A stretch of 64,000 nt of DNA from Notospermus geniculatus (GCA_002633025.1 NMRB01000851.1:1834-65833), one strand, 5' to 3'. Shown: positions 25,618 through 39,600, numbered from the stretch's first letter. Notes: generated by a model from the sequence alone, not told the origin. Numbers and translations: made by a program.

Positions 25618-28410
25618 ATGATAAATACCGGGTAAATATCAATCTCGGCTTTTGAACAGAACCCTTGCTATAAGGTGTACTTATCTTGAAACTGATGATT
25701 GATGAACAATGAAGCCACACAGCACATCCCCTCACTCCATGCACTCATCACACTACTTTTCACAGCACAGGTCCTTACACACTTTACTGACAATGTATAT
25801 GTTTTTCTGTACAAGCCCAAGGACCTGTGGTCCTTACACACTTGTGGTAGATAACCACAAGAACCTGTGCCGTGGTGCCCTCACAGCTGAACTTTAGAAT
25901 CCCTGGTCGGAAGTGACGTACTCCATGACCATGGCACACAATGGAAATCCTATTGTATAATGCGGCTTATGCTTATTCCGTCAATCGATGACCTTTTTTG
26001 GAGGACTGACCAGGGATTGTAAAGTCGTTCCTCTGGAGGTGAATTATCATTGACTAATAATTTATTTTCAGGAAGTTGGCAGGGAGAACCCTCTTCATAT
26101 CAGGAGCGAGTCGAGGCATTGGTAAAGCTATCGCATTGAAAGCAGCAAGGGATGGTGCCAATGTAGCCATTGCTGCCAAGACTGCTGAACCACATCCTAA
26201 ATTACCAGGGACAATCTACACTGCTGCTGAAGAAAGTAAGCAATCTGAGAATATTTCTGGTTAGATTTATGTTTGTGGGTGACATATCAACATTGTCAAA
26301 GTACAGAACTTGTTAGTGCCAACTAAATTATTCAGTAAGGTACCATACTAGGATTGAACTTATCAGCCAAATGGTCAGAAATTTCCCTATTTTTAACAAA
26401 GCTTCTCTTTTCTTCAGTTGAGGCAGCTGGAGGCAAGTGTCTGCCATGTATCGTTGATATCCAGAATGAATCACAAGTAGAACAGGCTGTTGATGAGACA
26501 GTCAAGAAGTTTGGAGGGATAGACATCCTGGTGAATAATGCCAGTGCTATCAGTCTCACTGGAACTCTACAGACAGGGATGAAGAAATATGATTTGATGA
26601 ATAGGGTTAATGCAAGAGGGACATACTTGTGGTAAGGATAATTCATATTTTTCTCTCCTGTTTTTTGGTGTAGCAGAGCTCGCCTTGCTGTTCATTGAAT
26701 ATTGTACTATTTCCAGTTCACAGAAATGCCTTCCACATTTACTCAAATCACCAAATCCACACATTCTCAACATCAGTCCCCCTCTGAACATGGATTCAAA
26801 ATGGTTCTCTGGACATGTGGGTAAGTGGTTATCATGAAATGGGATCATTTCCAACAAATCTGTCACCCACAATTACTATATACATGTATTCATCATTTTC
26901 AGACTAACTGTAAGATTGCCGGTTATTGAGTATAGATAGTATGTTTTCCAGAAGCACCATTGTATAGAAATGACGTCTCTTTCCAGCTTATACAATGGCC
27001 AAGTATGGAATGTCAATGTGTGTCCTCGGCATGGCAGTAGAGTTCAAAGAGCAGGGAGTGGCAGTTAATGCCCTGTGGCCTAGGACAGGTAAATTTCACT
27101 CATTCATTTTCACTGTATGTAGAATGGCAAGGGTTAACGCTCCTACAAGGTTCATTTTCAGGATGATTGAAAATAACTGGCAGTCAGGTCGTCCTCGGTG
27201 GCCTGTGACAGCTTCACATCCTGGTATGGCACACACAGAATCAATGTATTCTCTCTTCTTCCAGCCATCTACACAGCTGCCATGTCAATGATTGGCGGTG
27301 GCGACGAGATCGCCAAACAATGTCGCAAGGTTGATATCGTGGCTGATGCTGCATATGCCATCTTATCTAAAGATAGTCGGTCGTATACTGGACACTTCGC
27401 AATCGATGATGAAGTTTTGAGAGAAGTTGGTGTCTCCGATCTTGAGCAATATTCATGTGTGCCAGGTGAGTTTTATACGTCTGTGTTGTCTTCTACTCCA
27501 TCTATGCAAATCTGTCAGAAACTGTGAAACTCAGGACAGTTTCAAACATCAACTGAATCTCCTTTTTGTTACAACAGGCGCCACTCTTCTCCCTGATTTC
27601 TTCCTTGATGTTGACGCCGCTGATCTTGCAAAGCAGGTCGAAGATGGAGGTGGGAAACCAGCGTTCCAATCGGATGGAGCGGCAGCTAAAACTTTGTCCA
27701 GCATCAGGGGCATGTTGAGTGACGATTTATGCAAATCAGTGGGTGGAGTCATCATGTTTGACTTGAAAGGTGAGTTAGGTCGGCCATATCTAAGGAGCCA
27801 CGGTGGTGTAGTGGTTCGGGCCTCCGACTAGCGGTCAGAGGATCCCGGGTTCGAATCCCGCTGCTGGCGTGAGACTTTGGGCAGGTCTCTTTGCCTTACT
27901 GGCCTCTCTCCACCCAAATGTATAAATGGGTACCGGTCGGAAATGCTCGGATTGTAGCGCTGAATGAGCAGCTCATCTGAGTTCTACTGAAAGGTTTCAG
28001 GACAGACTGGGGTTAAAGTGTGAAGTCGGATGACACCTCTACCGTTGTTGATATCAGACTATAAACCCAAACTTTAACTTTAACTTTATTCTCATGACCA
28101 TGGACGGGCAATCTTCATTAGTGTGCAGAATTTGTCGGGTTAACCACTAAACTTTCCTGTTCTTGTTCCTGCAGGTGCTGAGGAGGGAGTGTGGTACGTT
28201 GACCTGAAGAACAGTCCAGGGAGTGTGAGCGAGGAAGAGTCCGAGCCAGACTGCACCATGATCCTCGACAGCGACGACTTTGTTAAATTGTTCAACGGAG
28301 AGATGAAACCAACGGCAGCATTCATGACAGGAAAACTAAAGATTAAAGGAAATGTTGGCATTGCATTGAAACTGGAGAAGTTAATGGGGAAGATGAAAGC
28401 CAAGTTGTAG
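25618..28410 (+). CDS. HSDL2: Hydroxysteroid dehydrogenase-like protein 2
   Basis: Nine coding exons: 25618-25631, 26072-26235, 26418-26631, 26717-26820, 26987-27088, 27265-27465, 27578-27769, 28175-28410, with all phases consistent, give 408 residues (eight listed blocks; the first is a 14-nt exon coding MINTG). The short-chain dehydrogenase domain has the cofactor motif SGASRGIGKAIAL, NNASAIS, and catalytic YTMAK. The C-terminal SCP2 sterol-carrier domain includes DDFVKLFNGEMKPTAAFMTG and ends MGKMKAKL. Animal HSDL2 is a peroxisomal/mitochondrial protein linked to lipid metabolism. No clear C-terminal peroxisome signal of SKL type is present (ends AKL, which is a recognised PTS1 variant). 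Intron 1 holds a TA-flanked miniature transposon and the last intron a SINE. AATAAA lies at 28477-28482. Confidence 0.92.
25897..26019. repeat. TA-flanked miniature inverted-repeat transposon, copy A
   Basis: TIRs GAATCCCTGGTC and GACCAGGGATTG lie between TA dinucleotides in HSDL2 intron 1. A second copy at 62807-62921 shares most of the interior (CACACAATGGAAATCCTATT, TTCCGTCAATCGATGACC). This fits a Tc1/mariner-type non-autonomous element. Confidence 0.75.
27793..28090 (+). repeat. tRNA-derived SINE in last HSDL2 intron
   Basis: The tRNA-like head has A box (TGGTGTAGTGGTTCGG) and B box (GGTTCGAATCCC), followed by a body (GTGAGACTTTGGGCAGGTCT, AATGGGTACC) and a tail of ACTTTA repeats ending near 28090. 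Pol III promoter boxes are intact. Confidence 0.8.
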
Positions 28411-28476
28411 CTGTGATTTGAATGAAGACATGAGTCTGGTTCCTTGTTTTCAGGGATAATTAAATGTGTGCTAAGT

Positions 28477-28482
28477 AATAAA
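28477..28482 (+). terminator. HSDL2 polyadenylation signal
   Basis: AATAAA 67 nt after the HSDL2 stop codon, on the same strand. Confidence 0.6.
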
Positions 28483-30520
28483 TTTGTTATTGAAATACAT
28501 TGTAGTCTTGACGTATCATTGATGGGCCTGGTTGACTGGAAGGGAATGCCTATCTCTACTCTGGAACTGTACGTTCTATTCACAGAAGTGCATGTATTAA
28601 GTCCTACAGGGACACTTATCTTTTGTTTGAAACAATAGATAGGTGCAGCACAACTTCAGTACATAACCCTCACAGGAAATGAATTGGGTTCTGATTACCA
28701 AAGTCTCTGCACAGGTGAAGGGTGATGTTCTGGTCAGATTCTTAAGTTACACACACCGACAGGTGAAGGGTGATGTTCTGGTCAGATTCTTAAGTTACAC
28801 ACACCGACAGCATTTTTGGTAACAGAATCCAAGTAAGTCGAAGTGGCGAACTTCCAGAAAATGAAGCCAGCATTGTTTTCATGACACCAGTATCTCGCTT
28901 CACACTGTGGTCTGATAACTTTCCTTGCAGAAGTATTGCTTCTCTCAGTTTTGATTATGATACCAATGGTTTGTTAGGCTATAGAATCATTGGAATGGGT
29001 CTTTCCCACACAATTTCGTCTTGGATCTGTTTTGGGTCTGCATGCCAGTCAAGTCTATTTTTTCTCACAGGTAGTAAAGCTTTATGATGACAAGATATGT
29101 TACTTTCTAATTATGTGTGGTCTTCTGGGATCTCTACTAGAAAGTGCCAGAGGAAGACACCGGTGGGGTCAAAAATTTGTGAAATTCGGAGACGACTTTA
29201 CATGTACTTATACCATCATTCTATGTTAGATATCAGGTAAAGTGATAGGATACAATGATGAGAACAGACATCCAAAAACTTTGGGGAGCATGTCAGTGTT
29301 GTGGTCAGAGCTTCATGCAGGTGGCAGCACCGATGGTAAGCCAGAATGATAGAGGGGTGAATGAGCGATCTTTTTCTAGTTCTATTGCAGTTTATTGCAA
29401 AGAAATGTACAGCCTTTCACTTGACATGACTGTGGTAACATCCATCACATTCATAAAATGTATAAACATCATGACTTGGGACGTGTGGACGTCCGAAATG
29501 AATTTTGAACAAGTCAATATTAAAATAATATAAAATATTCACATTTTTGTATAAATGTACAGTTGGTATGGGCAATTCGCATGTTACATATACTCTGATA
29601 ATTACATAATTTCATATATCTATACATATACGAACAAATTTGATTGATGTACTAACCTACAATGACCATGATAAAGCCAGGCCATCATCACACAACACCA
29701 GCCCTAATCACAACTGCCAGCACACTGCAAGTCTATCCAGCCAGCTGATACTGTAAACTCACAAATAGATATATGTACATTTCATTTCATTTCATGTCTT
29801 AAGAGAAGAGTTCTGCATCCTCTTATTTTGAAAATTTGGTCGCCCGAGCAATAGCTACAAATATTTCATAATTGCGATGGTCCAATCAAATAGCAGGAAA
29901 AAATATTGTATAAATTCAGAATCATTGTTGATTGAAATTCATTCGTAGCCTTTCCACATAGACTTTACCAAAAGACCAAAGGTCTGCAACTCTGTAGTGA
30001 TGACCAAGACTAGAAAAACATGAGTAAAATCTCATCTCAAGACAGAAGGGTTGGAGGTATTGACACTCATACAATGTGTAACCAATGAAATCCCCAACCT
30101 CTGAACAAATGACCGAGTTCACTGTGATTTGATTTGAACATAAAGCTGGATGACAGGAGAATGGATACTTGTTATCTTAGGGTTTGTCTCAACAGTATGA
30201 AATAGATCATATTCATTTCATCTTTCACCATCCATTCCAAGGTTGACCAAATGTAGTGAGATGCGAGCTTCAACACTGATGCCCAAAAGAGACCAAACAG
30301 CATGAACTGAATATCCCTGTACACCCCCCCCCCCAAACATTCAGGATTCAGTCTCTTTCAACAGCAGAAAGGGAATCAAAACTGTTAAGAAAATGCATCT
30401 CAATCTTTATGATACTCGCACATCTTGTCCTAGGCCCCATTTTTTAATCAGGCCACCACCCTGAGAGCACCAACTAAATAAAGTAAGTACACAAGAAGTA
30501 TAATAGCATGGAGAAGTAGT
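28483..30520. other. Intergenic, repeat-containing
   Basis: No gene supported. It holds a 51-bp direct duplication (about 28708-28809) and a degraded half of the 23597 fold-back element near 29140-29190. Confidence 0.5.
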
Positions 30521-30524
30521 CTAC

Positions 30525-30671
30525 CTGATGCCTTTTTGGCATACGAAATCGTCCGACAGCCCCCACCAAGATATCAGACACGTCAACAAAGACAGATATC
30601 CATGAGATATCAGAAGTAGACGACAGTGACAAGGTAGTATTCCCAGCACGATCTGAATTCTCTTCAGCCAT
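30525..30671 (-). CDS. Possible first coding exon, unknown protein
   Basis: Minus-strand frame from ATG 30671: acidic start (MAEENSDRAGNTTL), then ISVFVDVSDILVG and GRFRMPKRHQ before a consensus-like donor (CAG|GTAGAC at about 30524). Composition is protein-like, but no following exon could be linked with confidence and I recognise no family. It may be chance. Confidence 0.25.
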
Positions 30672-30959
30672 ACATCAATATTCCTGGCTTGTCCATTTCA
30701 TTCGACAAGATAAATCACAGATTGAAAGACATCACACAAGAATTTACAACTGGAGCGTTCTCCACACCATTTGATGTCAGAGGCACGAAGGCCTACAGCA
30801 AATTAATCCATTCTGCATGCGCAAAGAATCAGGGCACAGTCAAATGAAACGGAGAAGGCTACAAGTATGATAAGTAGGGTAGAAATATAAGATGCCCAAG
30901 TGGCCTGTTGCCAACAAAACACACAGCATTCACTGTAATTTGCCCGTTACCACAGCTAT

Positions 30960-31460
30960 GTTGACCACAGCAATTGCTGTTCACTAAATGCTGACCATAG
31001 TTGTCAGTCCCCAGAGTGCTGACCACCAGCTGTAAGTCCACAGTGCTAACAACAGCTGAAGCTGTAAGTCCACAGTGCTGACCACAGCTGAAGCTGTAAG
31101 TCCACAGTGCTAACAACAGCTGAAGCTGTAAGTCCACAGTGCTAAACCACAGCTGAAGCTGTAGGTCCACAGTGCTAACAACAGCTGAAGCTGTAAGTCC
31201 ACAGTGCTAACAACAGCTGAAGCTGTAAGTCCACAGTGCTAACAACAGCTGAAGCTGTAAGTCCACAGTGCTGACCACAGCTGAAGCTGTAAGTCCACAG
31301 TGATAAACCACAGCTGAAGCTGTAAATCCACAGAGGGCTAACCATAGCTCTAGCAGTAAGTCCACAGAGGGCTAACCACAACTCTAGCTGTAAGTCCACA
31401 GAGTGCTGACCTCAGCTGTAGCTATAAGTCTACAGAGAACTAACCACAGCTACAGGACCA
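30960..31460. repeat. 32-33-bp tandem repeat array, about 13-15 units
   Basis: The unit is close to TGTAAGTCCACAGTGCTAAC followed by AACAGCTGAAGC. Middle units are nearly identical, outer units more diverged. Each unit contains the palindrome-like CAGCTGAAGCTG across its junction. No spacers, so not a CRISPR. Confidence 0.85.
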
Positions 31461-32227
31461 CAGAATGCTGACCGCATCAAATTTGTGACCTCATGTGACG
31501 ATCAACTGATAAGAAATGCTAAGAAGTACATTCACATTTCAAGGTGCCAAAATGCAGCATGAATGTTTTACCAACATAAAGAAGAATTTGAAAACACATA
31601 CCGGTAATACAATTCATTTCACAAAAATTCATAATCTAAGAGTTTGATTTGAGCTCAGGGGTTGGGCAAAGGTTTTGAAGCTAGGTAGAAGGCATGCTTT
31701 ATTCACAACTCGAGTGGGACATTAGCAGGAGAAATTCTCCCATGATCCCCAGCTCCCAAGGTGAACAATTCATGGATGGCATGAGCCTCTTTAGAGAGAG
31801 GGGAACATTTTGGGAGAGCTCTGCAGTCATACCATCAACCAACCCCTGAACATCTTAAAGTAAAATAACAAGCCAGGTGGCCCAGTGTCCAATGCATTTT
31901 AGTCAAATTGACGATGTCCAGTTGTAATATTCGCAGTACATGGGTATTTCTTTGGTATTTCCATAGGAAAATCTAAGCCAAGTAACCATTTAGAACCTGT
32001 CAACTGAGTTTTTTTTGGCTAAAATACGAATAGGACCAACCCAGCTCACAATGATATCTCCACAGTCATCAAATGCATTGTGAAGTACGTGTACATGTAC
32101 AATAAACATGGTTGATACAACCATGTGTGTGAAGGTTTATAGATACATGATGTCACCAGACAAGGAGCTATAATGGGGCACCTGAGATATAGAGAATCCT
32201 GATCAGTGGAGCAGGTCATAGACATTA

Positions 32228-32628
32228 GCAAGGTTTAGCACCTTTCCGCCTTCAACTACCGGTACCAGAATGAATTGCAGTCCGCTATGGACATCCTTGA
32301 TAAAAACGATTTGATAGACGTTTTCAATTCGTCAAACACCATTAAAATTGAAGGCACAAAAATTTGGCCTTACAAATCGGAAGTGCGGATAAATAATGAA
32401 TATTGAAGTCGTAATCCTAGTCGTTATGACTTGAAGCAAGACTATAATATTTGCGATTTATGTGTACCGGTACTTCCAATTATGAGTCAAAATTATTCTG
32501 CCACAATGTTACGGCATTTTACAATTTGCAAACATCTATCAAATCGTTTTTATCAAGGATGTCTACAGCGGACTGCAATTCATTCTGGTAGTTGAAGCCG
32601 AGTCGGAAAGGTGCTAAACCTCTCTATT
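32228..32628. repeat. Inverted-repeat element, about 400 bp
   Basis: Long TIRs (about 90 bp) start GGTTTAGCACCTTTCCG and continue through TGAATTGCAGTCCGCT and AAAAACGATTTGATAGA; the right arm is the complement. ATTAGCA occurs just outside both ends, a possible 7-bp duplication with a few extra bases on the right. Confidence 0.7.
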
Positions 32629-33128
32629 AGCACGAGTACGAGCAAGCACTTGACAACAAGGTTTCGTTGAGCACACACAAACTGCATTCATACCCTTTTG
32701 CCAAGACCCCATTTAGTTCACTGATCCTACAAGATCCAATGAGGAATATGAGATCCCTCTATTTAAACAAAGCTACCATCGAACCTCACAGTATGTTATG
32801 CCACATGATACATCTTCTCACATTTACATGGGGTCAAGTTAGGGGAAAGGGGACACAACTTGCGGGCCTCAGGGTGCAAGGGATTGATAATAAGGGGATA
32901 AAAGGTTACCCTGAAAGTAAAAGATGATAAGCAAGGATTAACATTTCATGAAAATAGTCTCACCACAAACAAATCTGTTATGAATTAACAGTACAACTAG
33001 AAAATATTTTGTACAATACGGCATTTAGCCTCAACAGTTAGTCCATCCTTGATTCAGACAAACCACACGCAGTGGCAGGTCTGTCATGACTGGGTAACTT
33101 ACCGTACCGATCTGCCCTCTGAGAGTAA

Positions 33129-33230
33129 AAGTGGGTTTACACTTCCATCATGCGACGTCGTCCAACACGGCTCAATGACAGCCGCCGATGGTGAAGCGAT
33201 GTCGCTCAATTGGAAGTGTAAACCCGCCTT
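33129..33230. repeat. Inverted-repeat element, about 100 bp
   Basis: GTGGGTTTACACTTCCA and TGGAAGTGTAAACCCGCC terminate a short non-coding segment. Confidence 0.65.
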
Positions 33231-33676
33231 AACAGTCGGTTTTTCTGTACAGTCTGTCCCTTTCAATAACCATGAAAATTTGTACACTTGGTATGCAATT
33301 AGCAACGGGCAAGTACGTGAAATGTTGGTTTAGTGCAGCAGCATTGAAAATCCTCCTCTGAAGGTGTCAAGGATTGTACTGGTCGTCAGGCATCAAAGTC
33401 AACATGTTTCAGCATGATTTAGCACAGGAGGTTCCAACGTCTGTGCACCCTTTGTTCACCATCTCCCTCAGCAAATGTTTCGTTAAACCCCTCTCTGTCC
33501 TGAATGACTTGTAAAACAAGTCTGTGATCACTTCAGTATAGCACCTGTGCTTGATCAGTCTCTCCCATACACAACCAGGGGGCACCATCAGGCAATGTGG
33601 TCTCCGTGGATCGCCAGGATCTGGAACCAGTCTGATATGGCAGATATAAATAACGACATGATGATGTATGGCACTG

Positions 33677-36600
33677 CTACACGTAGCGTACTTCATGGTC
33701 TGCATCGGAGAGATATTTACCTGAAAACAGAAAAGAATGAGTTAGACCCTTCATTCATGGACTTTGATACCAGGGCCTCATCACATGACTTTGATAGGTG
33801 TACAACATTGTTTCCCCTTACCTGAGCACAACCGCTTCTTGTTAAGGGATAACCGGTATCCCGTGCCAATTAGTTCAAAGTCTATCCCTGAGAGAGTGGT
33901 ACCCTCACACGCAAACTGGACCGCCACCGTGGCGGGCGTTGACGGTCCTTCGCTCAGCTCAAACTTGGCACGTATACAATCACAGCCGCCATTATCTTTC
34001 CTCGGTGATATGTCACTAAGTTTCCACACACTTCGATGTGTCTCACTATTCCTGGAAAACAAACAGAATGATGTGAATCATCAGTCTGATCATAACTAAA
34101 CGTGCTCCAAACACTTTGAGTTTTCTCACACAAGTTGGCCCTCTGTGGGCAACTCAACCGTAGAAATCAACATGCAATCGCAAGGAAACTTCTCTAATGT
34201 TTCAGTGGAGTTTTTTCCCTAAAGCTATGTGCACACAGAGCTAGTGCTTGCAAAACCTTGCAACCACGCAGTCCTCTAAATCCTTGCGCCCTCGTGTTCA
34301 CACAGCATCTTTGCGCGGCCTTGCGTCCTGTGGCTGGGCGTATATGGCTGCGCCAAATATAATAAAATTTTGATATTTACGATTCCGCCTCCGCCTCAGG
34401 ACACAAGCACTAACGGCTTGCGGCCTCAGGTGCACACAAAGATTTCTTGGGCCTTGCATCCTCTCAAAGAGGCTTGCGGCTACGATTGCACAAGCACTAA
34501 ACTCTGTGTGCACATAGCTTAAGCGGCACTTGAATACGACCGGGCCTACTTACCATACACCCACAGGTAATGATTGCATTGTCTGAACATTGCCATTGAC
34601 AGGGACTAGAACCGACACGTTTGTTAGAGGGTTCTGAGACTCTAGGGCAGCACCATTGTATTTATAATCTAATCTAAAGTCTGTTTGATGGGGATCACAC
34701 TTCCAGTAACTGGTGAGTAGCAGTGGCGTACTGTCGGCAGCATTCTCTGTTTTTATCTGCAATGTAAACAAAACAGGATGAGTCACTCAGAAACAAGCAC
34801 AGGCAGACGACATCTTCTCCATGTAGATATCCTTTTTCAAGAAAATGGAAGGATTTAGGGAAGATTATTTCAAGAAAGATTACTCCAAGTATTCATTAAG
34901 AAGATCCTTCATCAAGTAATCAGTTGTAGATGACAAATTCAAAGAATCAACAAATGAACTTATGAGTCAGTGTCCTTAAACACTTGGGTACCTCCAGATG
35001 GAGGTGCCTCCAGGTGCAGGTAACTCCAGGAGGTACCTCGAGGCAGAGCTCTCTCCAGTTGGAGGTGTCCTAGAGGCCAGCTCCAACGACTTACTTGGTA
35101 TTTTAGAATGTCTATATTAAAATATGAAGCAGCTTTGTTGACCTCGGCCTGCCGTCGGAGGTGCTCCGTTAGTAATGACATCTCAAACACATAAACACTA
35201 CCCTCAGGGGAACTTTGTGTCGGATCTCTGCAAGGAAATGGGGAGAGTGTCAGTGTGACTGAAGAGGGAGATGACGTCGACTAGAAATGACCCCATCGTA
35301 CACAACCATTTCTGGTAAACAATAGCCTTCAATTAATCTTGACTTGATTGAACACTGGTTGACAATATGAACAGTACAGGAGCATGGAAGTGTGAAATGT
35401 GGACGGATGGAGCCAGAAGGTGACTCCACCTGATCAAACCCGCTACTTACTCCACAACCAGTTGTTGATTAACATTAATTGTTTCAATCTTATCCGTGTT
35501 TTTAACCCTGAATGACAATACTGCTGGTGTTGGATTGTCCGCCAAGACCCTGACGATTCCTGCCGGAAATGATATCATCATACCGCCATAGAGCTTCACC
35601 AGACACCTGAAAATGGAAAGCAGATCAACGGATAAGAATAACTGAGAGGAGATTTTGCACTTGGATATGGGCAACTAACAGGATACAGCCCCGGAACCAA
35701 AGAGGGCTCAGAAAGCCCCAGGATCAGTTGGGGTGACAAGGTAATAAACAGGGCCACCATAATGTCTTGAGGACCTTAGAAAAGACCACTTACTTTGACT
35801 TATCATTTCCTTTGAAATAAGCATTGACTGTCTCCGTGAAGGCCACAGCCAGTGGAATGGTATCCGACATGCCTATAGTCAGAGGACTCGGACCTCGCGA
35901 TGACCCAACCGGCATGGAAGTCGTCGTGAACGTCATACTGTTGAGACTAGCAGAGCTGTCGGCTCGACTCATCGCCGAGGTTATACTGGAGGCTACGTTA
36001 GGTGGAATGGGACTTTGTCTTCCACGGGTGGTCTGTAATGAGAAGAAACATAGCGGCTTACTCTCTCATGCGACAGACAGAAAAGCAAGCAATGATTAAA
36101 CCCGTATGGCCCAGGATTCAAACCCAGGACCTGCCACTTGCTAAACGGACGTGATAACCACTAGGCCATCACGGCGGAACTCTACTTACATGTTGAGGTA
36201 TTTTGCGAGGTGCAGGTTTCGGCGGTGGTCCAGGCAGCAACCCTGACGATACGTTCGTCGTTATGGGAGGAATGGATGATACGCTGTTTCGATGCTGTTT
36301 AGCAGGTAAGGCGGGTGGTGACGTCTCTGTTCCGTTCTCACTCAAGACCTCCAGTGCCACAGGGCATGGGCTGGGTTGGGATGGTGTAGCCACAGGGGTG
36401 GTGGTGATATCTGCAGAGAAAACAGTTCACGTTGAGAATACTATGTCTTCAGAGGAGGATAAACAGCCCGAAGTCTCAGAACTCGGCTACAATGTAGTTC
36501 TCTAGCACAGTGCCCCAAAACAACCAGCAAGGTGTGCTGTCGTCTGATCTCCCCAATGAGAGAGCTACGTATCAGACAATATCTCACTCACTGAAGCTGA

Positions 36601-39600
36601 AACATCAGCAGAAGCTTCATGCCTGAACAACAAGTGCGCCTACCTATGATGGACTTATTTGATACTGGTGTTGATGCCTCGCTAGGCCCAGTACTCGTGA
36701 AGCCACTTTGGGTTGAACTGCTAGGCACAAGTGGCGACGGGAAGGAATAGTTGCCTCCGGTTGGTGTGGAAGCGCTGGAGGAGGTGAAGAAGTCCATCCC
36801 TAGGAGGTCCTGACTAGGTTTGTTGGCACTGCAAGAGAAACTGTCAGGAATCATGCTAACAGCTGACCACTCATTTGATAGGAAAGGGAGAGAGGAATTG
36901 ACTCAAGTCCTGACGTCACTTCTGATTGAGAATCCTAAAGTTTAGCCAACACTTACTTCATGGTCTCTGATACTGAGACAGAACGCTTCATGTTGGGATC
37001 CAGGGCAGTCGGAGCTCGATGTCGCCTCTGAAACAAAACCAACATACCGTAAATTGGCGACAGCTCAGTTAACTTTTCTTCACAGGACAAGTGCAATTTC
37101 AGACTTCACCCAGCGACACGGCCCAGTACTCACTGTTGTAGTCGGAGACAATTTTAATCCCCCAATCGACTTCATGATATCCTCGACATTGCCTCCACCC
37201 CCGCCGTTGGCAGAATCATTCGGGCTGAGAGGCTTGATCTCCACCTTGATAATCTGACGATTGCGGTCTTCAGAATCTGAAAAGGAGACATCTGACCAAT
37301 TGCAGCTTTGTCCCTACTTCGTAGACTTTTGATGACAGTAGGAGAACGCTCACCAAAGTCTCTTTGGTTTTAAGTCTCTCTCCTTACTCAAGCCAGATAG
37401 GAACCAAAGTGTAACTTACCTGAATCACTGTCGGAGCTGCTTGTCTCATGGTCTCCTGAGAGTTGGTTAAGGAACATGGGACTTCTTCCTCGGGAAGCCA
37501 ACACTAGACTTCAACCTGATATTCAACTTACAATTCTGTCATGAAAGAAACAATAGGCCTCATCCTGTACTGGTATGAGGGTGTTCTGAGTCTGTTACAG
37601 TGAAAGGATACTGTCCATGGGGTCTTCAGGTCTGATACTGAAACCTTCTTCGTCCACCTCTGGTGTTTTCTGGAAGAGGAGAAGCAAAATTAGAATGACA
37701 GTAGCCCGTAAGTTAAGAAGCAAGCAAATTTGGTGAAATCGACACGGCAAAAGTAGACAAGCATTTCTGCCCTTCTACCATATTTTTTGGACAAGTATGT
37801 GTTCTCGATCAGATATCACTGGAGGTCGCAGAAACCTAGGTCAAGGTCAAGGTCATGATTCAGAAGGATACTTACTGGTCCTGTGTTGGCATTGTTGGCC
37901 TCACTGAAATCAAACAAAAACATCATGAATAGACACACAGAGATGTCTGCTTCCTTCTCTGCCTTCCCAACGTACAATGGACAACAAAACCTGAATGACA
38001 GGTAAGCATGATCTAGTGCCAGGATGCAGCGACATCCAGTGAGAACATGAAGAAACAATGAATCGTGATTGGACATCGCGTGATACAGATTATGATGAAC
38101 AATGACCTTGTGAAGGTCGCAGACTTAGGCAGTGTGGCGACAACAAGCAAGATACACATAGACTTGAATGAAAACGTATGGTAGACAATTACTCTTGAAA
38201 TTCGCGTTGATTTTTGTTCAATAAACCGCTCAGTAAAGTGTTACGAGATTGTGTCTTACTCGGAGAGTCCTTCACGACCAAGGCTACAGGACACGTTAGT
38301 AACAACATTGTAACATGAAAACCAATACCTACACGGGTTGTTTAGTTTGAACAAGGAGCCGAGGGTTTTCTAGATAGACTGAGGTGGGGAGGGAGAAAGA
38401 ACAGTTTCGAGACTACGTACAAGGGGGAACTATTGCAATCTTCATCTAAAGCCCGATTTTGATAATTTCATGATTTGCCAGGCATAACTCAAACAGTGAC
38501 TCGAGGTCGACTCAAATTCTTTGTCTATCGCAACCATTTCTTTCTATCAAGTAAAATAACAGGTAAATCTGAAGAAAAGCGACTGATTCATGGCTCAACG
38601 AAAATTTCAAGTTCAGAATTCCATGTCAATTTTTGTGATGATGAAACACGGAGAGAGTTAAAGAATTTTACACTGATTTGTAATAATTTGTTATATTTGT
38701 GGTGATCTACAACATAATTACTACAATAGAACAAAAATTTTGACATCACATACCATGCGGGGTACAGTAGGGGCGGGTTACTGGTATGTCACAGTCTGTC
38801 CTCGAAATCGGTCAATTCCAGCAATATCAGCGGCTTTTCCAAACATTTTGATACTTTCAAGTCTCACCCATTCAACTATGACATGTATGGTATGGTCATT
38901 AAATGGCAACTTGTATTGGGACTTGGGATCACAGATATTGACCACGTTTTCAAATGTAAGCTGGCCTCTTTACACAAGTGCACTTGAATACACTACGTGG
39001 GCACTACTTGTCATCTGAGTCACAAAATGTGCGATGGACTACTAAATATTGCAGTCACACTTCGTGCTACTGACTACTGGACACAGCAGCAGCACACCAC
39101 ACGAACTCTTGTCCTAAGTAATAAACCTTCATTTGTAGAAATCTGAGAAAATTTTAGAGCAGATTTTATGAGGAAAAGACTTCAGAAAGAAGTTGGCATA
39201 GTTCTGAAGATTTCAGACTAAGTATACTCTGAAAAGGTCCCAATGAAATAAATATAGAAGCATAAGCCTTTATAAAGTGAAGTCTGGAGAGAGGTAGTGA
39301 ATGTGTGAACTGTCAAGTCATCTGATTCACTGCTCATCGCACCCATATTGTATCCGTATTACAGTAGCTGATACGTCTTGGCCGGCCCATCACCCCACGC
39401 TCTCTTGACAGGGCCATCCCACCCCCAGAATATGAGTGGAGAATACCTCCAGAACAAGAAGCGGCTAAAAGCGGGCGACCGAACCCATGCCAAGGAATAT
39501 AGAAAGCAAGAAATAAACAAACAAAATACAATGACTGGTAGTAGCATCTAGAAGCGCAATGAGACGAAGACAATAGTATACAAAGCTAACTCGGAAAAGA

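Larger units (their letters stand above)
31461..33676. other. Intergenic and probable 3' UTR of the FCHO-like gene
   Basis: No gene seen apart from the two inverted-repeat elements listed. The part next to 33677 probably includes the FCHO-like 3' UTR. Confidence 0.45.

Noticed and set aside
27795-27870. Functional tRNA gene
   Set aside because: The tRNA-like head runs straight into a SINE body and an ACTTTA tail; mismatches in the stems also speak against a working tRNA.
30960-31460. CRISPR-like repeat array
   Set aside because: Units are contiguous without spacers and the context is an animal genome.
35095-35190. Extension of the mu-homology exon past 35095 ([14 protein letters not shown])
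   Set aside because: It reads through a good splice donor into an intron with GGAGGTxCCTCC inverted repeats; the next exon joins in phase.
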